Origin: Diplodia intermedia
Taxonomy: Eukaryota; Ascomycota; Dothideomycetes; Botryosphaeriales; Botryosphaeriaceae
Length of the DNA: 64,000 nt
Assembly (NCBI GenBank): GCA_021495925.1
Contig: JAKEKT010000028.1
Coordinates: 1 to 64,000 of the forward strand
Reading direction: 5' to 3'
Shown: positions 44,763 to 57,700 of the stretch, piece by piece
How positions within the stretch are numbered: the stretch's first letter is position 1
How the letters are laid out: each line of letters begins with the position of its first letter
The notes under the pieces: generated by a model
What the model was told of the DNA's origin: nothing
Databases searched by the model: none
What the model saw: the letters and a program-made list of their open reading frames with translations, nothing else
Translations under genes and position numbers: made by a program

Positions 44763-44829
44763 GAGCACCGTCATGAGCACCGTCATGAGCACCGTCATGA
44801 GCACCGTCATGAGCACCGTCATGAGCACT
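44763..44829. repeat. 12-bp minisatellite, about 5.6 copies
   Basis: GAGCACCGTCAT is repeated five times without error, followed by a partial copy (GAGCACTG with one change). Confidence 0.9.
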
Positions 44830-45910
44830 GCGTGACTCGAGGCTTGCCTCGAACCCTAGACTTCCCATCTCGGAAAAACTGATACATGTGAGCTTGGCTG
44901 CGCGATGGGCTTTGCCCCGTGTTCATGCAATTAGCAGTACCGAGCTTGAAAATATAAGCCATACATCTCACTTATCGGTTACGGCAAGCTGGCTTGCTAC
45001 AAGTGCTTATGATCGCTATAGCCATTTCTAACAACATCACTATAGACTCTGGCGCTTGCCAAGCGCATTCTGCTCCAGTCTGCGAAGCTCTTGAAGCACT
45101 CCGTGGAGCTGATGCGCATCATTTTGCTAAAATCATGATGGGTACGAGATAGGGGCCTGTGTGGTGATTGGCATTCATTTGTCTCGATGCCTGGGATCGC
45201 TGCATGGAGAAAGCACCTGTGGGAGGCGGGAAATGGGGGAAGGAAGCGCTCACGAACAAGCAAGTTTGTGGTTCAACGAAGGCCTTCAGCAGTGTAATGC
45301 TGTGGCGTTGGTGTTCGTTGTTCTCACTTCAGAACAGCACCTGGTACAGATACGAGAATTCTCTTCACGCTCAGGGTGCTGTTTTATCCGGTGCGCCACC
45401 TTCCGCTTCCACGGTGAAAAGTCTGTGCTCATCGGATTCACGTGTGATAGAACCGCCCCGAAAGTCTGGTCCCGGTGATCACGAGTTGCTTTGTCGTCAT
45501 TGTGCATCGTGGCAGCAGCGTGTATCCAAGACTGGGTCATATAAAAAAACTGGTATTCTCTCAGTGCCTCATTAAAATCTGAGGAGACTCATTCCTGATG
45601 CCATTGTCTACTTTTTGACACGATGTCTCAGAAACGTCACTTCCCCGCGGCGGACTTGGGTTTGTTGCGTTCGGCTGGAGGCTGCCATGAGAAAGCGCTT
45701 ACCAAGGCTTTGCAGCATCAAAAAGAAATGATGGGCAACATCTACGGTGTATCACGCTGAGATGTAGCACGTAATGCCATCGTAGCTCACGTGAAAGCTG
45801 TGGCCCTTATTGGGGTCAGAAGGAGTGATTCTTCAGTTGTTGCTTTGTCCAGATGCTTAGCGAAAACGATGCAATAACACAAGTAGATATTTGTGGAGCT
45901 TCGCTTGCAA

Positions 45911-45964
45911 GCAATACGGCGGCTGCAGGCAATACGGCGGCTGCAGGCAATACGGCGGCTGCAT
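45911..45964. repeat. Three copies of an 18-bp repeat
   Basis: GCAATACGGCGGCTGCAG repeats three times; only the last base of the third copy differs. It lies about 215 bases upstream of the membrane-protein start. Confidence 0.9.
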
Positions 45965-46177
45965 GCAGGCCTTCTGTTTGTAACGCACAGTTGCCTGGTC
46001 TTTGGGGGCCAACACACAGCCTTGCTGACGGATGGAATTCCAGCCAGGCTGAAGGATTCCTGGGCACGCATGACGCCCCGCAGCCGCCGTGCTTCAAAAC
46101 AGGAGCACCAGCCACCTGCGCTCTTATCGTATTTTCTCCTCTTCAGTCGCACCAGTTTGCTCAAATTGACCCGGAAG

Positions 46178-47205
46178 ATGAACTGGGATGCTATAGCGCC
46201 GCTCTTTGGGCCGATTATCTGGCTTCTGTTCCTTGTCGGTCCAACGCTCTTCTACGTATACGCCGCATCCGAGGCGCACGTCCGCCTGAAACGTCACCAA
46301 GCGCGGTGCACATGGATGGCCGTCCTCGCCGGCCCGCTGTTGGCAGTTGGAGATATCTCTCGCCGCTTCGCCGGCCACCCAATAATAAGTCCGCGTCGTG
46401 AGCCGGTGTGGGCGACGAACGCCTTCGTCGAGTACGTACACGCCGCCTTCCACCTGCAGGTCATAGCAAAATCTGACCTTTTCGGCACCATAGCCTGGGA
46501 GTCTTCTGTTTCATGCAGGCCGCCTTCATCGCCTTCACCCGCCTTGTCTTTTACACGCAACCGCCCGGCCCCAGCGCCGTTTTCCACACGCCGCGCTTCG
46601 TCCGCGTAGGCTACGTGCTGCTCGGCCTCAGTGCCGCCGTTGTCCTCTTCTTCTTTTGGCCGCAGCAGCGCTACTACGCCCCGCATCTGACGTTCCCCTT
46701 CTGCCTCTATCTCCTGGCTATTCACTTGATCAAGAGGCGCCAAATCGCCGAAGGGGCTCGCCTGAAGCAGCAGACCACGCCTCTCGGCCCCAGCGATCCG
46801 GGTCAATGGAAGGCTCTCTATTCTGCAACCTTGCGGATATCCATCATCCTGACGGTCAGTTCCAGTGCCACCTACTTGACATGTATGAACGGTTCGCTGA
46901 CAACTGAACTCGATGCAAGGTTCGATCCGTGTATGGCATCCGGGCTGCACACATGGGCGACTTTCACGATTCACATGAATTGTACTACATTGCAGATCTC
47001 TTTCTCCCCATCCGTAAGCATCACTTCTGTCTTCCACCCATATGTACTATCTGACTGGTGCTCTTTGACAGTGTGCTACTGGATATTCAACCGCAACCAT
47101 CCAGGCTTTTACCTTCCACGAGAGTTCACTGTGGGCCTATACCATGGCCAGGAGAAGGAGAAGAACGACTCTGGCTCAGTCCAAATACCACTGGAGTCTG
47201 TTTGA
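46178..47205 (+). CDS. Multi-pass membrane protein of unknown function
   Basis: Four exons, 46178-46459, 46519-46854, 46920-47013 and 47072-47205, give 281 residues with consistent phases. About seven hydrophobic stretches: near 7-30 (FGPIIWLLFLVGPTLFYVYA), 45-58, 82-105 (crossing the first splice), 124-141 (GYVLLGLSAAVVLFFFW), 147-166, 193-206 and 229-244 (YYIADLFLPILCYWIF). The C-terminal part reads SVYGIRAAHMGDFHDSHELY, then FNRNHPGFYLPREF and a short polar tail. The smooth continuation across introns 3 and 4 is the best evidence that the model is right. The first two donors are weak (GTCATA, GTCAGT). It has the layout of a seven-helix protein but lacks motifs that would place it among RTA1, Pth11 or opsin-like families. 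I do not recognise it. Confidence 0.65.
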
Positions 47206-50077
47206 ACGCCTGTCTGTTCTCATTGTGAAGCCTTGAGCTTATTGCTCTCGCACTTCCCACACCCGGAGATGGAGCTGAAGACAACGGCTACCACGGAATC
47301 TTTCCCCCAATGTAGCGTTCACGCTAAACTCTAGAAGTTGCAATTGAGATACATATAAGATCCACGTACCTTTCTTTGTGCTTCGACATCTCCCTTTTCC
47401 GTATTGACATATACGAACAAGGGCCGAATCGTGATATATCGGAGCAGAAGCGCCATTTCCACTTCAGATACGGACAGGAAAACATCACAAGTGAGCAGTG
47501 GAACTCTTGTCGCAGATATTTATTCGAGAATTGCATCGCAGGTACAGAAATCCGTGGCCCGGCCAGCCAACACTTCATTTCGCACCAGAGTCACACATCG
47601 CAGTGACGCACCCACTTCCCAATTTGAGATGATGGACTATCTATCATCAAAGGCTCCTTCAGAGGACCGCTCCAATTTCACATTCAACTCTACTCCAGCT
47701 GTTGACTTCACAGTTGCACCTTTCGACTGCCTTGTTGTGCGACTGAAATCCGCACGAGAACCACTGCTACTTTCGCGTTTCTCTTGCGCGCTAGCAAATT
47801 AAAATATCCGAATGGATGCAAGTAAGCCCAACCATGAAGGGAAATTTGGTGATCCTCATCATGCAGTCAAACTGCTCTTCACCATTCGCAATCAATGCTG
47901 ACGATCGTCATGACACTCAAAACTCATGCAGAGCGCCGAACCGCCCGCTTTATCGCCGCCTCGTGGGAACTTCCAGTTTTGTCGTTCACGCGGAGGAAGA
48001 AACAGAACGAGTTCTCGGTTTGGCATGCAATAGTCCAAGACCAAAGTTCGCTTCTGGCCCAATGAATTCGTTCACGGCGAGTCCACAAAAGCCTCCTTCC
48101 AGTCCCGTGAGCAGCGGCAAAAGCAGCAGCAGCAGACCGGCCTCCGAACTCCAACTCTTCGGCACACGGTCATCACAGCAACGTGACCACTCTATACCAT
48201 CCGCGTCCACGCACACGCGGACACGTTCTCTTTCCTTCCCCCCATAGCTTTAAAAGCCTTCGTCCTCACACAACCTAGTATCTTCCATTCTAAACTAACA
48301 GAACAGCTTGCCAGGGACTCACAGATCGCGCTCCACTCGCTGCCGGCCTGAACAGCGGAAGTTTGAGCATCACTCCCGCCCCCCCTCGCTCCGCCGCATG
48401 ACCCGTAACCCAACTTGGCCGATCTCCAATTCGCACATCTAAGACCACAGCATGTATACTGAAGCTCGCTCATCAAAGTTCCTTCATGCTGCTTACTCAC
48501 AATTCTACTTGCTGGCGGTCCCCATCCACGACGGACAACGTTGCCCACCCGTTTCCTCCCCCGAAGTGAAGATTCCGTAGGTGCGGATAGAAAACCCACA
48601 CGAGTGGAAACAGTAACATCGAATTGCTTTTCTCGGTTCCTCGGTCACCATGCCGAGAAATGCACGATGAACCTCGAAGTAAAGAGAGAGAGAGAGAGGA
48701 CGGCAACACCGCCCACCCTGATATACCCCCCCCCCCCCCCCCCCACACACGTCCCCAAGCCCCGTCAAAGAAGGAAGCACATTGCGCACGAGACATCGCC
48801 ACGGACGGGAACTGCAATGCAATCCACTCGCACGAAGTGACCGATCCACCCACCCACCCACCCACTCACTCACTCACCATGCCCCCCCTTATTTAACAAC
48901 TTCCCAAACCGCACTTCGACCCATCCACTTCCCACCAAGCCCACTTTCCAAGCTCTGCAGGAAAGAAGACGCTACTGCGGTCGTTGCCGATACTACAGCA
49001 GCAAAAACCCTCTCACTCTCTTTCACTCTCTCTCTCCAGCCACTCTCAAATCGACACTCGAGCAGAGCCGTTCGAACCGGGGGGGCATGCACGCACAAAT
49101 AAACCCACTCGGGTGTGAAAAAAAAAAGATCATCTGCGCATGATGAAACGAGAATGATGTATATCAATTGAAATGCCAATCAATCTTCATCACCATCACT
49201 ATCACATCAACAACGACATCAACATGAACAAAAACGTGATCATCCCCATCAAATCAGACAAACAAAAACGATGAATACATACCAAAAAAGTCCAGGCCAG
49301 GCCAGGCCCAGCCGACGAAAACAATCAATCCAACTTCGTCGCGCGCGCGCCTAACGCCTCTCTCACACTTTTTTCTCCTTCTCCGCGCGCAAAACAAAAA
49401 GTGGCGAATCAGTCGAATCAAGCACAATCAAAAAAAGCAAAGCAGGATCCAAGCAAGTAAGTCAGTATGTAAGCGGGGTGGATAAAATTTTCTTTTTGTT
49501 CCTTTTTTTTTGTTCTTCTCCGAAAGACAGGGTATATGGGACAGCGAAAACAAAAAAAGGCAAGCAGGCAGGAGGAAGAGGAAGATGATGACGACAGATA
49601 CGAGTAGAATGGGGGGAAACAAGCTGCTGTTTGTCGCGCACTTTCTTCTTTCTCCACTCCAACCGCGGGGGGAAAAACTGATGAGCATCGTCTAATAAGT
49701 GTGGCAATAACCCCCCCGGTGAAACCCTTCCCCCTTTCCCCTTTCCTTTCCTTCCAGCCAAGACCCCCGAAAAAAGTGAGATCCATGCCCAGCCTTGGCG
49801 TAGGACGACGGATAATGCCGAAAACGTGGTCGTAGGAAGGCGTCCACGGGTAGGTAAGCTTCCGATGTTCTCCTCGCGCCAGTTCATGCATGAAGCTCGT
49901 AAATTAAGTGGAGGAGCTGCCATCAACATCATGTGTCGGCCATGAAGTATTTTTTGTTGGGTCCAGATTCAGGAGGCTACTTGTACGCAACAACCGAGGC
50001 GTTTGTCGAAAAGCCCATCCTTGTCCAGGGAAGCAGGAGCAAGCAACGTCATTAGACTGCTTGTCCAACAATTTCTT
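47206..50077. other. Gene-free stretch, simple-sequence rich
   Basis: No supported gene. It includes a C19 homopolymer at 48726-48744, CCCA and CTCA tetranucleotide runs at about 48845-48878, GCGCGC near 49340, and A-rich tracts to 49500. Frames at 49418-49932 (minus) overlap each other and are Phe/Leu/Ser-rich low-complexity. Confidence 0.55.
48726..48744. repeat. C19 homopolymer
   Basis: Nineteen consecutive C residues; length is prone to sequencing error. Confidence 0.85.
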
Positions 50078-51342
50078 TTAATAGAGACCGGTATCAGTTC
50101 TCGCGGATATCGAGTTGAACAGGAAGAGGGATTGGGCACCTGTGAGAAACTCCTCGCTGTGATTTTCGAAAAGAGGTCCAAAGTCAGCACGCCGTCCAAT
50201 CCGAAAGATAGCAAATTGGGTCCACTCACAAACTAAGAGTGATATATCCATCACGGTCCTCGTCATACTTCTTGAACACATCCGTCATGCGCTTCAAGCT
50301 GATGCAAGCCTGCACGAACAAATCGAAGCCGATGGCGTTCTGATTGCGGCGGTCGTACGTCCGGAACAAGATCGTGACGAACTGCGGGCTGAGCCTGTAC
50401 CCGAACGCCACCAACGCATCCGCGAACTCGTTGAACGAGATGGCGCCGCTGCGGTCTGTGTCGAAGCGGTCGAAAAGCTGGCGCCAGGCGGCGAGGAAGG
50501 CCCAAAGCCCACTACGTGATAGTTCGCGTCAGAAGGGGACGAGACATCATACAACCGAGAGGAATGTGATCGGCGTACCAGAATTCTTCGAAGTTAATGG
50601 TGCCAGAGCGGTCCGTGTCGAACATTCTGTTTTTCAAACGGTCCCGTCAGCTCCTCCATGCCCAAGTCTTAGCAGACAAAGCCCGCTTTCCCACTGGAGA
50701 AAACGAGCCTCCAGCATTCAACCATACCTGATCATCATCCGCACCGTGTGCGAGTCGAACGTCGTCCAGTCGCCATTGACCAGCGCCGAGCCGAGCTCCC
50801 TCTCGCTGAGCTGCCCGCTGCGGTTCTTGTCGACCGCGGCGAAGAGGCGCCACAGCGCATCGCGGTCGTTGGGGTCGCGCGGGGGCGCCGGCGTCGGCGG
50901 CGGGCGTGCCGACGGGCTCAGCTGCGGGCGGCCGTGGTTGAAGCTGTTCGGCGCGGGCGCCGCTCCGTAGTTCTGCGGCGGCGGCGACGCGTAGCCGCCA
51001 ACGCTGCCGCCGCCGGGGTGGCCGTGGCTCGGCGGGGGAGGAGGTCCGCCGCCGAAGCGCGGGCTGTGCTGGCGGCCGTCGTTGTAGTAGGAGCCGCCGC
51101 CGTGGCCGGGCAGTGGGGGCGGCGGCTTGTTGTAGTCGGGCCCGCTGGGGCGCGGCGACGAGTATGAAGGGCGCGGGGAGATGCGCTGCTGCTGGGCCTG
51201 GGACAGCATGGCGGCTGCCTGCAGGAAGACGGACTCGGTCAGTATCGAGGCGCGGCGCTGCGGGGGAGAAGCTGGAGCGGACCTGGTCAGGCTCGGCGTG
51301 CGCGGGCAGCGCGTCCGGGTTGTAGCCCTTGTTGTAGGCCAT
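50078..51342 (-). CDS. PEF1: Penta-EF-hand calcium-binding protein (ALG-2/Pef1 type)
   Basis: PEF proteins bind calcium and dimerise through the fifth hand; fungal members act in membrane traffic, cation response and budding. Exons: 51342-51283, 51218-50728, 50626-50579, 50511-50230 and 50156-50078; 319 residues. Residues 21-140 are rich in Pro, Gly, Ser and Tyr, as in Pef1/ALG-2. Five hands follow: DKNRSGQLSERE, DTDRSGTINFEE, DTDRSGAISFNE, a degenerate DRRNQNAIGFDL, and DEDRDGYITLSF. EEFCGLWAFLAAW between hands 2 and 3 is a family signature, rebuilt across an intron by T-G/T splicing. The end is less sure: after LSFEEFLT I read a further 19 residues to a TAA, but another intron starting at GTGCCC is possible. 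The 48-nt exon 3 encodes most of hand 2. Confidence 0.88.
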
Positions 51343-52770
51343 GGTATGCGTGTTGTGAAGGTGGAGGGGCGGCGTTCGGAAAGGGACTCGGGCGCAGGAG
51401 GGGTATTTGAGGCAAGAGCGCGTCCTTTGGGCTTCCTTGGTTCTTGACAGCCCCGTGCGGCTGAACGGTGACCACTGCGCTGTCCGGTGCGGTTGGCGGC
51501 AAGTCACACGGTGAAGCGGCGGCGCAAACAGGCGAGTCAATGGGCGGCAGTGGAGATCACACTCCGGGAACAGCTGGCGAAGGAACGGATGGCGCGCTCG
51601 GTGCGAATATTCTGGTCGATCAGGGATAACGTTAGTGGGCAGCGGCAATGACAGCGGTCGACGGCGTTTGGTGGGGTCGGGCGCGCAGGGCAGGAGCGCA
51701 CCTGCGCGATTCAGTCGCTGTTGGGCGCCTTTGACGTCGTCACTCCGCCGCCGCAACGCGAATACGATCAGGCCCAGTGGAGGTCTGTGGCTGCAAAGGC
51801 TCTGTTCGGCAGGCTCGGGTAGCCTCCGCAACCGTCGCTCGCTCGGTACTATATAAGAATCCCTTCTTCCTTCGCGTCAGCCTCAACTGGCCATGTCAGC
51901 GGGCGTTGGCGTTGCCAAAGGCGTCATCCCGTCCAAACCGACGGCTGCCTACATAGCCCCACGACGCGTGTTCGCCATCAGATTCATGGCGCGGGAAAGC
52001 TAGCGAGAAACAGGAGCAATCTTGGTCATGAACGCGTCCGCGCCGTACCAGCTCCGCCGAGCGAGTCCGTTTAACTCCGCGTATGTTGCTGACGACAAGT
52101 CATATGGATTCGTCTCGCACCAATCCAGACGAGAAGTGCAAGATCATCAGCTCGACAATGCAGTTGGTACATTTACTAATATGATTATCAATCTTGCATG
52201 AATGCTGCACTCCAGGCCACCTGCAATCAAAACGATGGAGGATAGAAGCGAACCCGCGTATTTCAGGTGGGCTATCTACACACATTTCTTATAAACGAAA
52301 AACCGATCAAAGCAAAACGAGTAAGCCAACCTCCCTAGCAGACTGGCAGAACAACCACCCCTAGGATCGCCGCCAAACACCAGCAAGAAAACCGGGGACA
52401 AACGCCTCAAACCCGCCCACCTCAACGCACTGCACATCGTGCCAGGAAAAGAAGGACTAGAAATCCGTTGTCATCCCTCGGGGGATTCGAGAAGAAGGCG
52501 AAGGAGAGAACGAGTGTCGAAACCTCAGGGTATCCAGGAGCAGAGAGCAACTAAAACCGTATAGCGCGCAAAAAGGGTATGGAAAGAAGTGAAAACGATA
52601 AACCACCGTGCATAGTACAATCGAGGGCGAGGCAAGACAATCTAAACAACATCCACATGCCAGACGACTTTTGAAACCCCCCACGGAATTTGACCGACGT
52701 GGAAAATGAGAGAAGATGACAAATGAATAAGATTTCACAAAATGGATGCTGTCGAGCAAAGAATTGGTGT
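51343..52770. other. Intergenic region between rlmA and PEF1
   Basis: Holds the PEF1 promoter (GC-rich part to about 52080) and the rlmA 3' flank (A/C-rich part). No gene supported. Confidence 0.6.
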
Positions 52771-54762
52771 TCAAGTTTTCACCCGTTTGCTTGTTCCACT
52801 GTCGGAACCTTCGGACGTCTTGCGCTTCCTCTCCTCTGGATCATCTCGGAAGCTTGGCCCGTTTTGCACCACCGGCGTCTGGAAGGTCAACGGGCTGGGC
52901 AGCATGTTTGACGAATTGTTGCCGAAGCCCCACTCTGGATAAAAGCTCGACGGCGACGGTAGTAGATCGCCAGTCATGAAGCGGCTCGGAAGCGCCGAAA
53001 CTGGCGTCTCCATGGTTTCGTTTCGATTGTGTTGCGACGAGTTGTTGTTTGCGTTGTTGACTGGAGGAGCGGGTCTAGCAAATGGATTTGGTGGCCCAGT
53101 TGCTCCGGCGCTTAGTAGAGCACTGGCACTGGGTGACGGCGGAGGTAAAACTACACCGGAAGCATTTGACGTTTCTTTGCTGCCTCTCGCTGGAGTGGGT
53201 CCTGTTGTGCTGTAATCCTTGGGAGAACCAGAGGCATGCGTATTCTCGGCCTCCGAATGCTCATCGGGAATCTGCACCTTGAGTCGAGGACGCTTGGCAT
53301 CAGTGGCTACGCTGCTGGTTCGTGTGGGAGGCGGAATGGTTGGCAGCGACGAGGTAGACGCGGTTCTTTGCGGTTGATTCGGGAGCGATGTAGGAGTGGG
53401 TTGCTGCGGTGAAGCGTGATTGTGTTTTCCAACTGATGCAACATCAATGGACTGCGGTCGTTCCATGATGGGTGCTGGTTCAGCTTTCATTGGTTCCGCT
53501 GTTGTCGTGCTAGGTCCCCAATGTTGGGCAAGTAGTGATCTACTATCATCGATTGGGGTGAAAATGCTCTGGTTCCTGGCGGCTGCGTTGAGAGGTTTGG
53601 GTTGCGGCATCGGCGGGCTCTGGAAGTTGTGCTGTTCAGGCTGCGGAGGCGAGGGGACTACAGAGGCTTGACGCGGCGGTTCCTGTGGAGCCTGAGAGAA
53701 GGCTGGGGGCATTGATTGTCTGCGCTGTTCTTGCATATATACTTGTTGGACCTGAGCATGCGGAGGCGGGTGCGAGTAGGCGGGTTGCGGCGGGTGCGGT
53801 GGATGCGACGGATGCGGGGGACCTGGAGGGCCTTGCGGCGGCATACCCTGGGCCGGTCCTGTGTAAAATGGCGGGTTCGGTCTGTACGCATAACCGTTCT
53901 GCGGCGGAGGGGCGGGCTGAGGGGGGTACGGTTGAGGAGGGGCAAGATTCGAGCTCGGCCTACGAACGTGCGCGCGGGAGTTCGGGCGGGAGATGTTCTG
54001 AGGCTGGGGAGAGGCGCGGTGGTGGAAAGGCATGCCGTTCGGTATGGGCGGCGAGCCAGATGGCGTCGCATGGCGGATGTGCTGGAATTGCTGGTTCTGT
54101 AGAGGGTGAGGCATCATCATGGGATGCTCCGGTGGCGAGCGCGAGCCTGGTTGTTGCGTGTGCGCGTCGTCTTCGCCCTCCTCATCCTCATCTCCTTCAG
54201 CTTTGCCCATGAAGTCTTCAGGACCCTTGTGTTCATGTGCGCCGCCATACTGGATGCGCGTTAGCAGTTGCGGGATAAGATTCGGGACGGTAAGGTGCAA
54301 AAGACTCGATGCCTCGTGAACGACACCCCGCTCCCCATGCAGGTAGTCGAAGGAAATATCCGGGCGTAGATGTGCGTTTGTAAACGGTGCAAATCCATCC
54401 AGACATAGCATTCAACTACCCATGGAGGTAGGGTGTATTGCGGCTCGACTCCTTTGCAACCCGCCGTGGGAACGCGACGCACATATTGGTATCTCCCGAT
54501 GGTTTCGTGGATGTCGCCAGAGGAAAACTCGTACAACTTCTTGTTGTGGCCGAAAATGATGACGGCGACGTCAACAGAGCACAAGACGGAGAGCTCGTGC
54601 GCCTTCTTGAACAGGCCGCCCTTGCGCTTGAGAAAGGTGCTGCGGAGTGGCGGGTTAGCGTGCGCACGCGATTGAAACCATTGTTCCAGGCGGGACGGGT
54701 ACGTACACAGAGCGGTTCCTGTCGTCCTTGATGGCTTTGATCTCGATCTTTCGGCGACCCAT
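52771..54762 (-). CDS. rlmA: MADS-box transcription factor, RLM1/MEF2 type
   Basis: Fungal Rlm1/RlmA is the nuclear target of the cell-wall-integrity MAP kinase. Exons 54762-54707, 54639-54483 and 54249-52771 give 563 residues. The N-terminal MADS domain is complete across the first splice: MGRRKIEIKAIKDDRNRSV joins TFLKRKGGLFKKAHELSVLC, then VAVIIFGHNKKLYEFSS. The MEF2-like start (MGRRKIEI) rather than an SRF-like one places it with Rlm1/Smp1. The next join makes RYQYYGGAHEHKGPEDF, as expected for fungal RlmA. The rest is Pro/Gln/Ser-rich activation-type sequence, with several SP/TP sites for a MAP kinase, ending in a basic KRKTSEGSDSGTSKRVKT tail that may help nuclear import. The 233-nt second intron is open in frame, so an unspliced reading would begin at 54411; the MADS fusion shows it is an intron. 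Confidence 0.93.
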
Positions 54763-57700
54763 GGTGATGCGACAACGATTACCGGGGGCGCATGGAACGC
54801 GGACGCGTGGTGGAGGAGGATTCGAGGGCTCGCGGCGACGGGCGACGCGTCTTGGCGGAGGGCAGGTCGAGGTCGAGGGCGCTTTGTTCGTGGGCGGAGA
54901 CGCACGGGGACCGAGTCGGGGTCCGACGGCAGTGGCGACCGTTATGTATGCGCGAAGCTGGGGGGGATCTCGGGCGCGATGGGTGGTGGTGGGATGCGGC
55001 TCTCGAGCAAGGCCGGTGACAAGAGCAGCTCAGGTTTCGCGGCGGGTCTTGCTTCTATTAATAAATTAGAGGGAGAGAGTGCGCCGAGCCGTCGGACATG
55101 GCACGCACACGCTTCGTGGCCTAGCCCGGCTCCCAATCAGGCGAATTTGCGGCAATTATTGGATCCTTGGCAGTGCTAGGCCGCGACGAGGCAATTATGC
55201 GGCAATCGGCGCTGCGAGCGCGCTGCCTCGCTCGCGCTCCACTGGCACGCGACTTTAGCCGGACAGAACCAATATTGTCTGATAGGGGCTGTACCGTGGT
55301 GCAGCGCTGCCATGTCTCGCGCGACGGCAGCTGGCTGGCCGCGACGCAGCAGGGTCGGGCGCGCGGGCGGGGCACACCTATTAGCCGACTGGAAATGACG
55401 ATGGACGGAATAGGACAAGGCCCCTGACGCCGGAGCATCTCTATGCCATGCTGACATACCACCGCGGCCAAGGCAACCGCCGACGTAGTGCAACCCTCCC
55501 GCCTGCTGCTTCTTCAGGCAAGCCTCCACCCTTGCGCGCGCCGCGAGCCCTCTCGCCTATCACCCGCCCGCCCGTTGCAGCAGCCCCAGCCCTCGTCCAT
55601 ACCGCCGCCCCGCCCTCCAGCACCAGCACCACGGGGCATGCGCGAGCCTGCGCCTTCGCAGACAGCTGCGCGCCCTCACGGACAGCTGCGCGCCGCAGGA
55701 ACAGGCGGGAACGGTGCGGCGGCCGTCAGAACCTTCAGGAAAAAACGGCCCCGAGTGACGTGCAGATGAGACACGCTCCTCGAGGAGCGGCGGCGGCGGG
55801 CGGCCATCGATAAGGTCCGCCCATCTGGGATCGATAGTGTTTAGCGTGGCCTGCAAGCGGGAGCGATGCACGATCCGTTCTCCGCGGATGTGGCTGGAGA
55901 CCCTCTGGCGCTTAGAGTCTCTAAAAATAACTCGCCCACGCCCGCGACACCACCTCTGTCTGCCTGCGATCAGATCGCGAGCCAGCCTGCTGGAACAGCA
56001 TGACGGAGCGCTCCATGACCGCAACCTCCTCGTACGATGCCCTGCTAACCGATGCTGCATCGTCGCAGCCGAGCTGAGAATTCCCCCACAGCCCGCCCTA
56101 AACCACATCGCGGAATCTGTTCTTTAGATAACTCTATCCAGCCCGATGCCGTCGGCTGGCCTTTCCTTGCGCTTCCAAACGCCCCGCTGAACAGCATGCC
56201 GGTGCCAGGTACAGCCGCGGGCCGCAGCCGTTGAAGCACTGTACCAGCCCGGCTGGGATACAGCTCTGCTATGCCGTCATCACGACTCTCCACCCACCCT
56301 GCATGCACACAGCCTACGGATCCATTCACCACCGCTGCAGCGCGTTGCGTGGAGCTTCTGCGGCTGATCCGACCGGCAGCAACCGCACAGTTGCAGGCCA
56401 GCCCTGCGTTCGGACGAGCAGCCACCCGCCGTTGGTCGTTTTGAACAGAATCACCGGCCTTGGCCTGCTCCGTATCCAATGGCCCTGGATGCTGACACGC
56501 TGCCTTTGTGCCGGTAGATACGTCCGCATTCACCACGACTGACCACTGTTGTCGAAGTGGAGCTGAAGGGGTACGAAGAATTGCTGCAGACCGATGATAT
56601 CTCATGCTGAGTCATGCATAGTATGAGGCATTGCTTCTTGAAAAGGGAGAGTCAAGCTTCAGTCCGATCGGGATCGTTCCAGAAGCCAAGGAACCCTGCA
56701 CCCCCAAGGCTTCAGCTGCCGTTCTTTCCACGTCGCCCTGGCCATAGTGAACTGCACCGACACCATCACAACCACCTTGCTCCCCATCATGAACGCCGGC
56801 GAAACGCTTTCACTCCCGGTCTCTGCTCAGAGCCACATAGTGAGGCTATGCTGGATGGTACAAAGAACAGAGTATGCGCCCACCAGCACCAGCACCAGCA
56901 CCAGCGTCATGGTAACGTATCACAAACGAACGAGCTCAGAGACGAGAGGCCGCCGCGGCTGCGGCCGCCCGGTCTCGCGGTTTCGCGCGTCTGCGCCTCG
57001 TTCAGCCATGCCAATGCCAATGCCAATGCCAGTGCCCCGGGCTCCCCTCCCCTTCCCCTCTCCCCCTCCTCAGCCGCTGTCAACTAGGTACTGAGCCCCA
57101 GCCTGGGTCACCGTTGCCGCTGAAACAGTGGGTAAGAGCCGCGCAGCGGTGATCTGCGGCGCAGGGCCCGCGTAACTGCCCATCCTCCCTCTTTTTGGGG
57201 CGCACGCGCGCATGCGTCATCGGCCACTCGACGATGACACAATAATATCTCTGGGGGCGAGCGGAAGGAGCTGGGGGGACGGGGGGACGGGTAACAATCG
57301 GCAACGGCGCGTGGGCGATCATCGTGTTTCTAGCCTCGTTCTTTTCTTTCTTTTCCTTCCGCATGACCCTCGTGTTGTGGTGGTGTGGGGAAAAAAAGAA
57401 GAAAGAAGAAGAAGAATGGGGGCGGGCGGCGACACCGCTTCTGCCTTGTGCGCGCGCGCGCGTGCGCGGCGAAATCCGCCTCGTTGCTTTCCAACCCCAC
57501 CGTACTTATTTGCTATCGATATAGTTGATAGACGCTCCTCTCGATGGCTCAGCGGAACGCCTGAAGGCAATTGGCGCCGAAGCGGCTCTCCAGGGCAGTC
57601 GCCACCGTTGATCGTCCGTGTTTGTCTTTCGTGCTCGAGAGCCTTTCCCGTCCGCTTCTCGAAATAGGACGACCACGACTCATGCCGGGCGCTTCTTAAG

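Larger units (their letters stand above)
44361..46177. other. Gene-free stretch with two minisatellites
   Basis: Contains a 12-bp minisatellite (44763-44829) and an 18-bp repeat (45911-45964). Otherwise AT-richer than the genes, with no supported coding region. Confidence 0.55.

Noticed and set aside
52771..54411. rlmA as a 546-codon single-exon gene starting MLCLDGF
   Set aside because: The first 54 codons are the end of an intron (GCTAAC branch and CCAG acceptor at 54250). Using the acceptor restores the MADS domain and the RYQYYGG junction.
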